The notes: a model not told the origin generated them from the letters alone. A DNA stretch of 64,000 bases from Pedosphaera sp. (GCA_009695195.1 SIBJ01000002.1:62001-126000), one strand, 5' to 3'; shown: positions 8,121-16,868, counted from the first letter of the stretch. A program made the numbers and translations.

Positions 8121-10334
8121 CTACACGTTGCCGATCACGTCGGTGTAATTCGTGAACGTCCCCGCGGTGAAGTTGCCGTTCAAAATCGTTGGGAAGCGCG
8201 TCGCGCCGGAATTCGTCGCCGGGCCCGTGAGCGAAATGATTTTCCACGAGCGGATGCCCTGCCAGAACGCGTTGGTCGCGGCGGGCGGCGTGGCGGTGCC
8301 GATGAAATTGAGTTGCAGTTTTGAACTGCCGCCCAGCGCGAGGTTGCCGTCGGTGAGGATGATCTGATCGAAGTTGGTTCCGGCGCCGGCTTCGCTCAAC
8401 GCGGATAGTTCCCAGACGTTCGTGCCGCTGCCGCTCAAATCCAGTCCGCCGCCGAGCGTGAGCGTGCCCGCGCTCTGACCCGGCGAGATAACGCCGGCGC
8501 ACAGCACCGGCCCGGAGATCGTGCCGCTGCCGCCGAGTGTTCCGGTGTTACTGATCGCGACGAATCCCGAACCCGTGCCGCTGCCGAAGGAATTGTTGAC
8601 GAGCAACGTGCCGCCGCTGACGACCGTGCCGCCGCTGTAACTGTTCGCTCCGGTCAGGATCGTGCGACCGGCGGCGGCGGGATTGATGGCGTCGCGGCGA
8701 AACTGACCAGTGCCCGAAATCGCTCCGCTGAAGGTTTGGTCAGCGGCGGTGTTGTCGTTGTAGGATTCAAGTTGCGAAAGCGTCGCTGGCAGGTCCGACA
8801 GAAAACCGACCGTGATTGGCCGCGTGAAGTTGAAACCGCCGGCGGTGAAGCGCACGCGGAAGACGTTGTTCGACGCAAAGGCGTTCGTGCCCGAGTGCCG
8901 AATCGTGAGCGTGCCCGCGCTCGTGGTGACGTTGCCGGAGCTGAAGGGCAGGATGCGCGCGCTGTTGGTGAGCGTTCCGTCGCCTGAGATCGTCGTGCTG
9001 CCGGTGAGCAGAAGCGGGTTCGCAATCGGCGCGGCGGAGCGGGTGTTGAGTGAAAGGAGGTCGCCGCCCGCGAGGACGAGCAGGCCGTTGCCATTGCCGA
9101 ACGTGCAGGTCGCGTTGAGGCTGATCGTGCCGGCCTGGTTCGTCGTCGGGCCGGAATAGGAGTTGGCCGCCGTGAGCGTGAGCGTGCCCGCGCCCACCTT
9201 GGTCAAACCGCCGGTGCCGGAAATAATACCATTCGCCGTGAGGTTGCCGACGCACCGAAGCTGGCTGCCGCCGTTGGTGAGGTTGCCGCCGAAGGTGAGC
9301 GCGGCGGAGTTCGCCGCAAAGGTTTGCGCGCCGACGAGTGTGATGTGGTTGTTGATGACGTGCGCGAACGTCGAATTGTTCGTGATGCCGTAAAGGACCG
9401 AGAAGGCGTTGCCGGAAACGGTGTAAGCGCCGGTCGCGACGTTGCTGAAATTCATCGAAGCCAGCACGCCGCTGCCGGTCGTGAGCGCGGAGAGATTGTG
9501 CGTCGCCGTCCCGCCCGCGCCCGCGAAGACGATGTGGTTCGTGCTGACGGGCAACGCGTCGTCCGCCCAGTTCGCCGCGGTGCCCCAACTCCCGCTGCCC
9601 ACGTCCCAAACCGAGGGCACGCACTCGCGCAGGCTGACGCCGCAATGCTGATCGAAAAAAGCCGCCATGACGCGCGCGAGAGATTGCGCGAACGCGGTGC
9701 GATTCGCCGACGTGTCGCGCACGCCGGTGAAATTGCTTTCAATCTGGAGCGCGTTGATGTTGCCGCCGTTGACGGAGCCGTGCTGGTCGGTGTTGTAGCC
9801 GCCGTCGAAGTAAGGATCGGAATTCGGATCAGGAATCGCGGGGCTCGGCACGGACGGATAGCCCTCGTTCGAGATCAATCCGCCAAAACTGTTCGAGCCG
9901 CGCAACAACGCGGCGAAGGTCAGCGGCGACAGTTGCGAGAGCGTGCGGATGCTGCTCTGGTTCTCGTAGGTGCTCGTCGCGTTGAGCGTCGCGTCGGAAT
10001 TGCCGAGTTGCGACGATGAAAGCAGGTAGCCAAGTTCGAGCCGCTGAATCGTGTGGCCATTGCCGTGCAGATCAATGTAAAAACCCTTGCCATGTCGGGC
10101 GAGGACGTTGGTCTTGGCCGCGATGATGAAGTTCTGGAATTCGTTCCACGCCTGCATGAGGCGGAGTTCGCCATCCAGCAGATTGGCACCAATGCCATCC
10201 CTTTCCTCCTCGATCGGGTGCGCGAGAGAGATTCGGTCGTGAAGAAAAAGCTGCGGGCAATCCTTCCCCGGAAATGGCAGGACAAACTGCGGCTTGGCGA
10301 TAACTCCGGTGAAGTTCGAAGAACCGGTGCGCAC
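8121..10334 (-). CDS. Autotransporter-strand repeat protein with N-formylglutamate amidohydrolase-like N-terminus; 5' truncated, probably decayed
   Basis: From about residue 58 the protein looks genuine: AWNEFQNFIIAAKTNV, FYIDLHGNGH and RLELGYLLSSSQLG resemble the N-formylglutamate amidohydrolase fold (DLHGxGH). VWDVGSGSWGTAANWADD follows, then autotransporter-associated beta-strand repeats such as GGLTKVGAGTLTLTAANSYS and NSYSGGTVVSGGTLLVNN. Residues 1-57 (about 10160-10334) are only the antisense of a HEAT-repeat gene, so the true 5' end and signal peptide are missing. The 3' end is cut off by a TAG at 8121. Both ends are therefore broken; the protein would be a cell-surface passenger if intact. 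Confidence 0.7.
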   Translation of the reverse strand: MRTGSSNFTGVIAKPQFVLPFPGKDCPQLFLHDRISLAHPIEEERDGIGANLLDGELRLMQAWNEFQNFIIAAKTNVLARHGKGFYIDLHGNGHTIQRLELGYLLSSSQLGNSDATLNATSTYENQSSIRTLSQLSPLTFAALLRGSNSFGGLISNEGYPSVPSPAIPDPNSDPYFDGGYNTDQHGSVNGGNINALQIESNFTGVRDTSANRTAFAQSLARVMAAFFDQHCGVSLRECVPSVWDVGSGSWGTAANWADDALPVSTNHIVFAGAGGTATHNLSALTTGSGVLASMNFSNVATGAYTVSGNAFSVLYGITNNSTFAHVINNHITLVGAQTFAANSAALTFGGNLTNGGSQLRCVGNLTANGIISGTGGLTKVGAGTLTLTAANSYSGPTTNQAGTISLNATCTFGNGNGLLVLAGGDLLSLNTRSAAPIANPLLLTGSTTISGDGTLTNSARILPFSSGNVTTSAGTLTIRHSGTNAFASNNVFRVRFTAGGFNFTRPITVGFLSDLPATLSQLESYNDNTAADQTFSGAISGTGQFRRDAINPAAAGRTILTGANSYSGGTVVSGGTLLVNNSFGSGTGSGFVAISNTGTLGGSGTISGPVLCAGVISPGQSAGTLTLGGGLDLSGSGTNVWELSALSEAGAGTNFDQIILTDGNLALGGSSKLQLNFIGTATPPAATNAFWQGIRSWKIISLTGPATNSGATRFPTILNGNFTAGTFTNYTDVIGNV

Positions 10335-10805
10335 GGGTTGGCAGCGCTCGGCACCAATGCACCAGCCGCCGTCCCGGCATTGATCGAGATTGCCTCACAC
10401 CATCCGGATGAAGATGGTCGCTACATCGCTGTATTCGCGCTCAGGACGTTGGGGACTGCCTCCGAGCCAGCCATTCCTTTCCTCATCCAATGTCTCACCA
10501 ACAAAGTTGACATCATCCGTGATGATGCTGCGATGGGCTTGGGCGGCATTGGCCGGCAACCCGAAATCAGTGTGCCCGCGCTGATTCAGTATTTGGAATT
10601 TGCGAGAACGTCGCCCCACTCTTTCGAGCTTAGCGACGCCATCGGAGCACTCTCGAAGTTTGGACCTGCAGCGAAAGCCGCCGTGCCGATCTTGTTGTCT
10701 TTGTTGAACCATCCCAATCCGAACGTTCGCGACTATTTGACCAACTACCTGCCGATAATTGATGCGGAGGCTGCGGCCAAGGCTGGAGTGAAACGGCAAC
10801 AGTGA
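10053..10805 (+). CDS. HEAT-repeat protein, 5' truncated
   Basis: HEAT-like sequence begins near 10156 with EAEFAIQQIGTNAIPFLLDR and continues with GLAALGTNAPAAVPALIEIA, FALRTLGTASEPAIPFLIQC, GLGGIGRQPEISVPALIQYL and KFGPAAKAAVPILLSLL, giving about five alpha-alpha repeats. Codons 1-35 are antisense to the autotransporter-like gene and are not HEAT sequence, so the native N-terminus (a membrane anchor in the two relatives at 21662 and 45605) is lost. It may still be expressed from the ATG at 10053. Function unknown; HEAT arrays usually bind other proteins. Confidence 0.65.
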   Translation: MAIAVQINVKTLAMSGEDVGLGRDDEVLEFVPRLHEAEFAIQQIGTNAIPFLLDRVRERDSVVKKKLRAILPRKWQDKLRLGDNSGEVRRTGAHGLAALGTNAPAAVPALIEIASHHPDEDGRYIAVFALRTLGTASEPAIPFLIQCLTNKVDIIRDDAAMGLGGIGRQPEISVPALIQYLEFARTSPHSFELSDAIGALSKFGPAAKAAVPILLSLLNHPNPNVRDYLTNYLPIIDAEAAAKAGVKRQQ

Positions 10806-10844
10806 CGCTGGCGGAGGCATAGCACATGCAGTTACATTCTCCCT

Positions 10845-12164
10845 GTGAGCGATGACGCAAAAACACTTCGGCGATGGTTTATGTCTTTGTGCTTGTTCGC
10901 TTCCGGTCATCTCTTTGCCCAGCCCGCGATTCAAATCACCAACCTCCCGCCGTTCGGCTCGTTTCAAGACCTCGGTGGCGTGGTGTTGAACGCCAACCCG
11001 GCGTCATATCGCGTCGCCGTGTTCATCTTCGTGCCGGGCGCGGGCTGGTACACGAAACCTACCTGCGGCTCGCCGCTCACCACGATTCAACCCAACGGCA
11101 ACTGGCTCGCCGACATCACCACCGGCGGCTCGGACCAACTCGCCACGAAGATCGCCGCGCTGCTCGTCACCAACAGCTACAACCAGCCGTGCGTCCTCGG
11201 CCCGCCGTCGTTGCCCACGAACGTAACCGCGCAAGCCATCGCCAGCGTCATCGTGGACCGCGATGACCCGAGCATCCGGCGATTTGATTTTGGCGGTTAC
11301 AACTGGTGGGTGAAATCTTCCACAGGCGTCGTCGGGCCGGGGCCGAATTATTTCTCCGACAGCACGAACAACGTCTGGCTCGACGCGTCGAACCGCCTGC
11401 ACCTGCGCATCACGAACCGCTCGAACCAATGGCAATGCGCCGAGGTCGTCACGCGCCGCAGCTTCGGCCACGGGCAATACCGCTTCCAATTGGATTCGCG
11501 CGTGGACAATCTCGACCCGAGCGTCGTGCTCGGCCTGTTCACCTGGAGCGACGACCCGGCCTACGATCATCGCGAGATTGACGTGGAGTGTTCGCGCTGG
11601 GGCTGGGCCGGTGATCCGAGCAACGCGCAGTTCGTCGTGCAACCCTTCAATCTCACTGACCATCTCGTGCGCTACACGGTGCCGACGAACGCAATGACCG
11701 CGCACGTCTGGTCGTGGGAAACGAATCGCGTCACGTTTCAGGCGCAACGCGGGACGTTCGTCCTGCAACCCGCCGCGTCGAACATCATCAGCGCGTGGAC
11801 TTACACGAACACCGTCCCGCCCGCCGGCGACGAGAACGTGCGGTTGAACCTGTGGCTCTATCAAGGCAGCGCCCCGACGGATGCGAACGAGGTGGAAGTG
11901 ATCATCCGCAATTTCCGTTTCGTCCCCTTCGGCGACCCGCGCGCGGCGAGATTCACGAACGCCGTCCGTGCGCCGGGCGGCCCGTTCCACGTCGAGCTTT
12001 CCGGCGAGTTTGACCGGTTCTATCGGATTGAAGGCTCAACCAACCTGACCGACTGGCAGCCGCTCGCGGAAATCCTGGCGACGAACGCGACCTTCACCTT
12101 CACGGAATCCAGTAGCGGCGCCCCGCCGCCGCGGAAGTATTATCGCGCGGTGACGTTGCCTTGA
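10845..12164 (+). CDS. Secreted GH16-like beta-sandwich glycoside hydrolase
   Basis: About 439 aa. A signal peptide (MSLCLFASGHLFA region) is followed by a ~100-residue domain (IQITNLPPFGSFQDLGG) and then a laminarinase-type sandwich with GGYNWWVKSS, RRSFGHGQYRFQLDSR, GLFTWSDDP and the sequence REIDVECSRWG. EIDVE matches the GH16 catalytic pattern E-[IL]-D-x-E, so it should have nucleophile and acid/base glutamates. The C-terminus carries the shared module (YRIEGSTNLTDWQPL to KYYRAVTLP). The start is GTG at 10845 or ATG at 10881; the latter gives the shorter signal peptide. Polysaccharide hydrolysis is inferred; the substrate cannot be told. Confidence 0.8.
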   Translation: MSDDAKTLRRWFMSLCLFASGHLFAQPAIQITNLPPFGSFQDLGGVVLNANPASYRVAVFIFVPGAGWYTKPTCGSPLTTIQPNGNWLADITTGGSDQLATKIAALLVTNSYNQPCVLGPPSLPTNVTAQAIASVIVDRDDPSIRRFDFGGYNWWVKSSTGVVGPGPNYFSDSTNNVWLDASNRLHLRITNRSNQWQCAEVVTRRSFGHGQYRFQLDSRVDNLDPSVVLGLFTWSDDPAYDHREIDVECSRWGWAGDPSNAQFVVQPFNLTDHLVRYTVPTNAMTAHVWSWETNRVTFQAQRGTFVLQPAASNIISAWTYTNTVPPAGDENVRLNLWLYQGSAPTDANEVEVIIRNFRFVPFGDPRAARFTNAVRAPGGPFHVELSGEFDRFYRIEGSTNLTDWQPLAEILATNATFTFTESSSGAPPPRKYYRAVTLP

Positions 12165-12172
12165 CCCGGCCT

Positions 12173-12394
12173 GAACAGGAGCTCACAGAGGAAACGGAGA
12201 GCGAATCACGAAACCGCAGAGGCGCGATGGACGCAGAGGTTTTCATTCACGGTTTTTTCTCTGCGGTTATCGCGCCTCTGCGGTTGAATGTGTTTTTTTG
12301 CAAGATTTCGCAGGGCATTACGATGTCAGGCGGTAGCACCGCAAAAAGCCAGCCGCTGTTTCCCGCTCTCCGTTCCCTCTGTTCCCTCCTGTTC
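12173..12394. repeat. Nested inverted repeat filling the GH16-lutC gap
   Basis: Outer arms 12173-12203 and 12364-12394 are near reverse complements (GAACAGGAG...ACGGAGAGCG against CGCTCTCCGT...CTCCTGTTC). Inner arms AACCGCAGAGGCGCGAT (12212-12228) and ATCGCGCCTCTGCGGTT (12269-12285) are perfect. The whole element folds into a long hairpin and occupies essentially the full gap between two converging genes. It has no ORF and no transposase. Confidence 0.9.
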
Positions 12395-12400
12395 AATCCG

Positions 12401-13063
12401 TCACACGCAAAAGATCGTCAGCTTCTTCGGTCCGTGCGCGCCGAGGACGAGGATGCGCTCGATGTCCCCCGTGCGGCTTGGCCCGGTGATGAACGAAATC
12501 ATGCTCGGATAATTCGCGCCGTGCTTTTGTTTGATGAGCGCGAACGCCGCCGACAAATCGGGAACGAGTTGTTCGCGTCGCGCGATGATGACGTGATGCG
12601 GCGGCAAACACGACAAGGCCCGTCCGCCCGCCGTCCGGCTCGTGACCACGACCGTTCCCGTCTGCGCCACGAGCGCGTCGCACTCGGAAATGCCGACGTC
12701 GCATTTCTCCAACTCGTGTTTGTCGCAGCCATCGTCCGTGAAAAGGACGGGCGGGCCGAGCGAAACCACGAGCGCCTCCACCTGTTGACCCCGATGGGCG
12801 GCGATCCGTTTCCAGCTTTCCACGTCGCGCAACGCCCGCAGTTCGGCGGTGAGTTCGCTGTTGTCCTTCACAAGTTTGAAAGCCGCGCGTAAGTCCACCG
12901 CGTTCTTCGCGAACAGCGCGAACTGCTCCTCCGTCGTCGCGCCCACCGCGGGCAGCACGCGCCGATGATCCGCCGTGGTCGGCAAACCTTTCGGCCCGTG
13001 CGCGTGCGCTTCCACTCTAAGCGCCTCGCGGATACGGGTGAAAATGTTTTCGCGTTCAGACAT
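12401..13063 (-). CDS. lutC: LutC-type LUD-domain lactate utilisation protein
   Basis: 220 aa, LUD (YkgG/LutC) domain. It works with LutA and LutB in the iron-sulfur L-lactate dehydrogenase complex that oxidises lactate to pyruvate. Recognisable blocks: VGISECDALVAQTGTVVVTS, GGRALSCLPPHHVIIARREQ and MISFITGPSRTGDIERILVLGAHGP; SRTADIE-type motifs are typical of LutC. Start ATG 13063 (MSERENIFTRIREAL) is chosen; the open frame extends 17 codons further only because the adjoining repeat lacks stops. Third gene of the lutA-lutB-lutC set on the minus strand, separated from lutB by a palindromic repeat. Confidence 0.92.
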   Translation of the reverse strand: MSERENIFTRIREALRVEAHAHGPKGLPTTADHRRVLPAVGATTEEQFALFAKNAVDLRAAFKLVKDNSELTAELRALRDVESWKRIAAHRGQQVEALVVSLGPPVLFTDDGCDKHELEKCDVGISECDALVAQTGTVVVTSRTAGGRALSCLPPHHVIIARREQLVPDLSAAFALIKQKHGANYPSMISFITGPSRTGDIERILVLGAHGPKKLTIFCV

Positions 13064-13071
13064 GACGAACA

Positions 13072-13261
13072 GGAAGCTCCAACATCCAAGCTCCAAGCTC
13101 CAGAGAAGCTTCAAACTTCAAACTCAAAATGATCCAGAGAAAGTTCAATGCGATTTGCGCAACCGAAAGATACAACACAGGTTGAGGATGTGACCGGGCG
13201 CTCATTGGTGTTTGGTGCTTGGTATTTCTCTGGAGCTTGGAGCTTGGAGCTTGGAGCTTTC
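13072..13261. repeat. Inverted repeat of the GGAGCTT heptamer, overlapping the lutB 3' end
   Basis: The left arm (13072-13107) carries tandem AAGCTCC units and the right arm (13223-13261) tandem GGAGCTT units; the core arms are AAGCTCCAAGCTCCAGAGAA and its complement. The right arm lies inside lutB and encodes its last ~15-20 residues (KLQAPSSREIPSTKHQ). The left arm stops 9 bp before the lutC start codon. Confidence 0.92.
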
Positions 13262-14650
13262 CTTCTCCTTCCACCACTCACGGAAACTTTGCTTCGCTAT
13301 CGGCGGCAAATCGCGCGTCTTCGTCCACGGACGCGCCGGGTCAAGCACGCTGCCGTTCACCAGGGCACGCAACTTCATGCCGAGGCGACTGAGCTTCGTC
13401 GTCAACGACCACAGCCCTGGACGGTTTGCAACCGGCGCGAAGATTTTGAACGCGAGCTTTTGCAGCCAGCTTGGTTTGCCCTGCGAGGCGTTGCGACGGT
13501 TCTGCAACAGGTGATGGTGCAAATCTATTTTCACCGGGCACGTCTCCGTGCAAGCGCCGCAAAGCGACGAGGCGTAGGAAAGGTGCTTCCAATCCTGCAA
13601 GTCGCGGAGGTGCGGCGTGATGACCGAGCCAATCGGCCCGCCATAGACCGTGCCGTAAGTGTGGCCACCGACATTGCGGAAGATAGGGCAGACATTCAGG
13701 CACGCGCCGCAGCGGATGCAACCGAGCGAATCACGTTGCTCGGCATCGGCGAGCAGCGTCGTGCGCTGATTGTCGAGCAGCACGACGTGATATTCCTCCG
13801 GCCCGTCGGCTTCGCCCGGCTGACGCGGGCCGCCGTACATCGTGTTGTAAGCGGTGATCGGCTGGCCCGTGCCCATCACGGCGAGCATCGGTAGAAACAA
13901 CGCGAGGTCTTCCAGCCGAGGCAAAACTTTCTCGATGCCGACCAGCGTGATCATCGTCTTCGGCAACGCCGCCGTGAGCCGGGCGTTGCCTTCGTTCTCG
14001 GTGATCGAAATCATCCCCGTCTCGGCGATGGCGAAGTTCGCGCCGGTGATTCCGACATCGGCCTGAAGATATTTTTGGCGAAGCACGCGCCGGGCGACCA
14101 TCGTGAGTTCTTCCGGCTCGTCAGACGGCGCGTCGTTGAGTTTGTCCCGGAAAGTTTCCTGAATGTCACCGCGCGTGAGGTGCATCGCCGGAAAGACGAG
14201 GTGATACGGCGCTTCCTGCCGAAGCTGGACGATGAATTCGCCGAGGTCGGACTCGACGACTTCGTAGCCGGCGTGTTCCATCGCGTCGTTGAGATGGATT
14301 TCCTCCGTCGTCATCGCCTTGGACTTCACGACGACCTTCGCGTTCTTCGCTTTGAGGATGCCGAAAATGATTTCGCGCGCCTGCGCGCCGGTGCTGGCCC
14401 AGTGAATTTTCGTTCCGCGTGCTTCGAGATTGCGGACGAATTGCTCCAGATGTTTGTCGAGATGATTGATCGCGTCCCACTTCGTCTGCGCCGCCAAGTC
14501 CCGCGCGCCTTGCCAGTCCTGAAACCACACCTTGCGTTGGTCGCGGACGGTTTCGTATTTGCCCATCGCCGTCTGGATGATGCCGCGATGGCGCAAGTCC
14601 GGCGCAACCCGGCGGGCGTCTTCGTTGAAATGCGTGGCTGGCGTGCTCAT
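13202..14650 (-). CDS. lutB: LutB-type iron-sulfur lactate utilisation protein
   Basis: 482 aa. An N-terminal LUD-like region (VVVKSKAMTTEEIHLNDAME, TGANFAIAETGMISITENEG) is followed by a ferredoxin-like pair of cluster motifs, CIRCGACLNVCP and CGACTETCPVK, giving two [4Fe-4S] sites. It is the electron-transfer subunit of the LutABC lactate oxidation complex in the cytoplasm. ATG 14650 gives the standard MSTPATHF start. The C-terminal tail after REWWKEKE is translated from a palindromic repeat, so the native protein probably ended about 15-20 residues earlier. It follows lutA after a 97-bp gap that also holds a repeat. Confidence 0.95.
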   Translation of the reverse strand: MSTPATHFNEDARRVAPDLRHRGIIQTAMGKYETVRDQRKVWFQDWQGARDLAAQTKWDAINHLDKHLEQFVRNLEARGTKIHWASTGAQAREIIFGILKAKNAKVVVKSKAMTTEEIHLNDAMEHAGYEVVESDLGEFIVQLRQEAPYHLVFPAMHLTRGDIQETFRDKLNDAPSDEPEELTMVARRVLRQKYLQADVGITGANFAIAETGMISITENEGNARLTAALPKTMITLVGIEKVLPRLEDLALFLPMLAVMGTGQPITAYNTMYGGPRQPGEADGPEEYHVVLLDNQRTTLLADAEQRDSLGCIRCGACLNVCPIFRNVGGHTYGTVYGGPIGSVITPHLRDLQDWKHLSYASSLCGACTETCPVKIDLHHHLLQNRRNASQGKPSWLQKLAFKIFAPVANRPGLWSLTTKLSRLGMKLRALVNGSVLDPARPWTKTRDLPPIAKQSFREWWKEKESSKLQAPSSREIPSTKHQ

Positions 14651-14664
14651 GCGAGAACGGCTTT

Positions 14665-14723
14665 GACACGGATTACACGAATTTTCACGGATTGAATCCG
14701 TGTCAATCCGTGAAATCCGTGTC
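14665..14723. repeat. Inverted repeat of an ATCCGTG-based unit between lutB and lutA
   Basis: Arms 14665-14693 and 14695-14723 are near reverse complements with one base at the centre. Each arm is made of three related ~10-bp units (GACACGGATT type). It occupies most of the 97-bp lutA-lutB gap on the operon transcript. Confidence 0.92.
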
Positions 14724-14747
14724 TAAAACATTTGGATCTTCGCGTCT

Positions 14748-15464
14748 TCATTGCTGCGCCAAAATCTCCGCGAGGTGAATCGTCTTGATCGGCTTCTGCT
14801 GGCGATCGAGCAAACCCTGAACTTGCATCAGACAACTCGAATCGCACGAAACGATGTATTCCGCCTGGGTCGCCAGCGCGGAAGTGCATTTCATGTCGCC
14901 CATCGCGGTGGAGATGGCAGGAAACTTCGCGGAAAAAGTTCCGCCGAAGCCGCAGCACGTTTCCGCCGCGTCCATTTCGACCAGTTCCAGCCCCCACACC
15001 TTGGCGAGCAGATCGCGCGGCGGACGTTTGTTGTTCAACTCGCGCAAGCCGTGGCAGCCGTCGTGAAACGTGACCTTGTGCGGAAACTTCGCGCCGAGAT
15101 CGGTGACGCCGAGTTTGTTCACGAGGAAGCCGGAGAACTCCCAGCACCGGGGCGCGAGTTCGCGCGCGGCCTGCTCGTATTTCGTCCCTGCGAAAAGTTC
15201 CGGGTAGAAAACTTTCAGCATCGCGCCGCACGAACCGCTGGCGATGACCACAGCCTCGGCGTCCTTCAGCGCTTCGAGCATCGGGATGGCAATGGCGCGG
15301 CTCTCGTCCCAGTAGCCCGTGTTGAACGCGGGTTGCCCGCAGCAGGCCGGAGTCTTGGGACAATCCACCTGATGACCGAGCTTCTCGAAGATGCGGACCA
15401 TCGCAATGCCGACTTGCGGATACATCAAGTCAACGAAGCAAGGGATGAAAAGGCTGATCGTCAT
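14748..15464 (-). CDS. lutA: LutA-type cysteine-rich (CCG-domain) lactate utilisation protein
   Basis: 238 aa with two CCG domains like those of LutA and of the GlcF/heterodisulfide reductase B family. Motifs: TPACCGQPAFNTG and GSCGAML in the first half, AAETCCGFGGTFS and CDSSCLMQ in the second; these cysteines bind an iron-sulfur cluster. It is the probable catalytic or quinone-facing subunit of the LutABC complex. ATG 15464 starts MTISLFIPCFVDLMYP, the standard LutA N-terminus. It lies 111 bp downstream of rhaA on the same strand, which fits lactaldehyde-derived lactate as substrate. Confidence 0.95.
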   Translation of the reverse strand: MTISLFIPCFVDLMYPQVGIAMVRIFEKLGHQVDCPKTPACCGQPAFNTGYWDESRAIAIPMLEALKDAEAVVIASGSCGAMLKVFYPELFAGTKYEQAARELAPRCWEFSGFLVNKLGVTDLGAKFPHKVTFHDGCHGLRELNNKRPPRDLLAKVWGLELVEMDAAETCCGFGGTFSAKFPAISTAMGDMKCTSALATQAEYIVSCDSSCLMQVQGLLDRQQKPIKTIHLAEILAQQ

Positions 15465-15509
15465 TGCGCGGGGACATCGTGCCCGGCGAATCCACGCTGG
15501 GCGAGAAAT

Positions 15510-15583
15510 TTTGTAGCCGCCGAGGTAACGAGGCGGAATTCCTGTTGCAAGCGAACCGCCTCCTGACGTCGGCGGCTACGAAA
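15510..15583. repeat. Inverted repeat, TTTGTAGCCGCCGA family, copy 1
   Basis: Left arm TTTGTAGCCGCCGAGGTAACGAGGCGG (given here as 15510-15536) and a complementary right arm (15556-15583). The right arm read on the minus strand supplies the TAG stop of rhaA (15578-15576). A second member is at 48848-48916. Confidence 0.93.
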
Positions 15584-16868
15584 CAACCCGCCGGGAAAGC
15601 ACGTCTCGCTCGTAACGTTTCACTTCGCCAAGCCACGCGTCGCCGACGGGCGCGTTCTGATTGGCGCAGTGGTAATCCCACACCGCGCCGAACGGGAGCG
15701 ACTTCGCTTCCTCCATCAGCGCGAGGCGCGAAGTGAAATCGCCTTCCGCCTCCAGCTTCTTGAGTTTCTCAATCGGCGCGACCAGCGCGAGCAGCAAGGC
15801 TCTGAGCATGTTGCGCGTGCCGATAACCCACGCGGCGACGCGGTTGATGCTGGCGTCGAAATAATCCAGGCCGATGCGCACCCGACCAACATGACCGCCC
15901 CAGATGATTTCCTGCGCGATGGCTTGCAGGTCGTCGGTGAGGGTGACGACGTGGTCGCTGTCCCAACGCACGCCGCGGCTGACGTGCAGCGCGATCTCCG
16001 GCAGGTAGAGCAGCACGGAGGAGATCTTGTCCGCGATGCCTTCGGTTGGATGGTAGTGCCCGGCGTCAAGCGTGAGCAGAACCTGCCGGCTCACGGCGTA
16101 ACCGAGATAAAATTCGTGCGAGCCGACGACATAGCTTTCCGAACCGATGCCGAAAAGTTTTGGCTCGACGGAATCCACGACCTGTTTGCGGTCGAATTTC
16201 TTTTTGAACACGGCGTCGAGCGACGTGGCGAGACGTTCGCGCGGCCCCTTGCGGTCGGCGGGCGTGTCCTTCATGCCATCGGGAATCCAGAGATTGACGA
16301 GACATGCTTCGCCCTGCGCTTTGCCCATCGCCGCGCCGATTTCGCGGCAGCGGATGCCGTGCTCGATCCAAAATTTGCGGATGCCGGCGTCGCGATGCGA
16401 GAGCGTGAAGCCGTCGGCGGATTTCGGATGCGAGAAGAAAGTCTGGTTGAAGTCGAGGGCGATGCCGGCGGACTTCGCCCACGCGATCCAGTTCTGAAAG
16501 TGCGCCGCGCCCAATTCGTCGCGGTCCACTTTGCGTCCGCGCATTTCGGCGTAGCAGGCGTGAAGGTTCAGCCGATGCGAACCGGGAATGAGCGAAATCG
16601 CCTTCTCAAAATCCGCGCGCAGCTCGTCCGGCGTGCGGGCCTTGCCGGGATAGTTTCCGGTGACGGCGATGCCGCCAGTGAGCTGACCGCCCGAATTTTC
16701 AAAACCACCCACGTCGTCGCCCTGCCAGCAGTGAATGGAAACCGGGATGCGGGCGAGTTGCGCCAGCGCGACATCGGTGTTCACGCCGAGGACGGCATAA
16801 CGCTCGCGCGCGATGCCGTACGCAGAGGAAATGGGGTGGGAAAGACCGGCTTTTGCTCGTTGAATCAT
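15576..16868 (-). CDS. rhaA: L-rhamnose isomerase
   Basis: 430 aa, converting L-rhamnose to L-rhamnulose in the cytoplasm. Diagnostic blocks are [64 protein letters not shown] and [20 protein letters not shown]; the Asp and His residues in these blocks are the metal ligands. The start is ATG 16868 (MIQRAKAG); the open frame continues upstream only through non-coding DNA and the antisense of tRNA-Leu. The stop codon lies inside a palindromic repeat. Kinase and aldolase genes are not in the window, but the downstream lutABC can dispose of lactate made from lactaldehyde. Confidence 0.95.
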   Translation of the reverse strand: MIQRAKAGLSHPISSAYGIARERYAVLGVNTDVALAQLARIPVSIHCWQGDDVGGFENSGGQLTGGIAVTGNYPGKARTPDELRADFEKAISLIPGSHRLNLHACYAEMRGRKVDRDELGAAHFQNWIAWAKSAGIALDFNQTFFSHPKSADGFTLSHRDAGIRKFWIEHGIRCREIGAAMGKAQGEACLVNLWIPDGMKDTPADRKGPRERLATSLDAVFKKKFDRKQVVDSVEPKLFGIGSESYVVGSHEFYLGYAVSRQVLLTLDAGHYHPTEGIADKISSVLLYLPEIALHVSRGVRWDSDHVVTLTDDLQAIAQEIIWGGHVGRVRIGLDYFDASINRVAAWVIGTRNMLRALLLALVAPIEKLKKLEAEGDFTSRLALMEEAKSLPFGAVWDYHCANQNAPVGDAWLGEVKRYERDVLSRRVVS

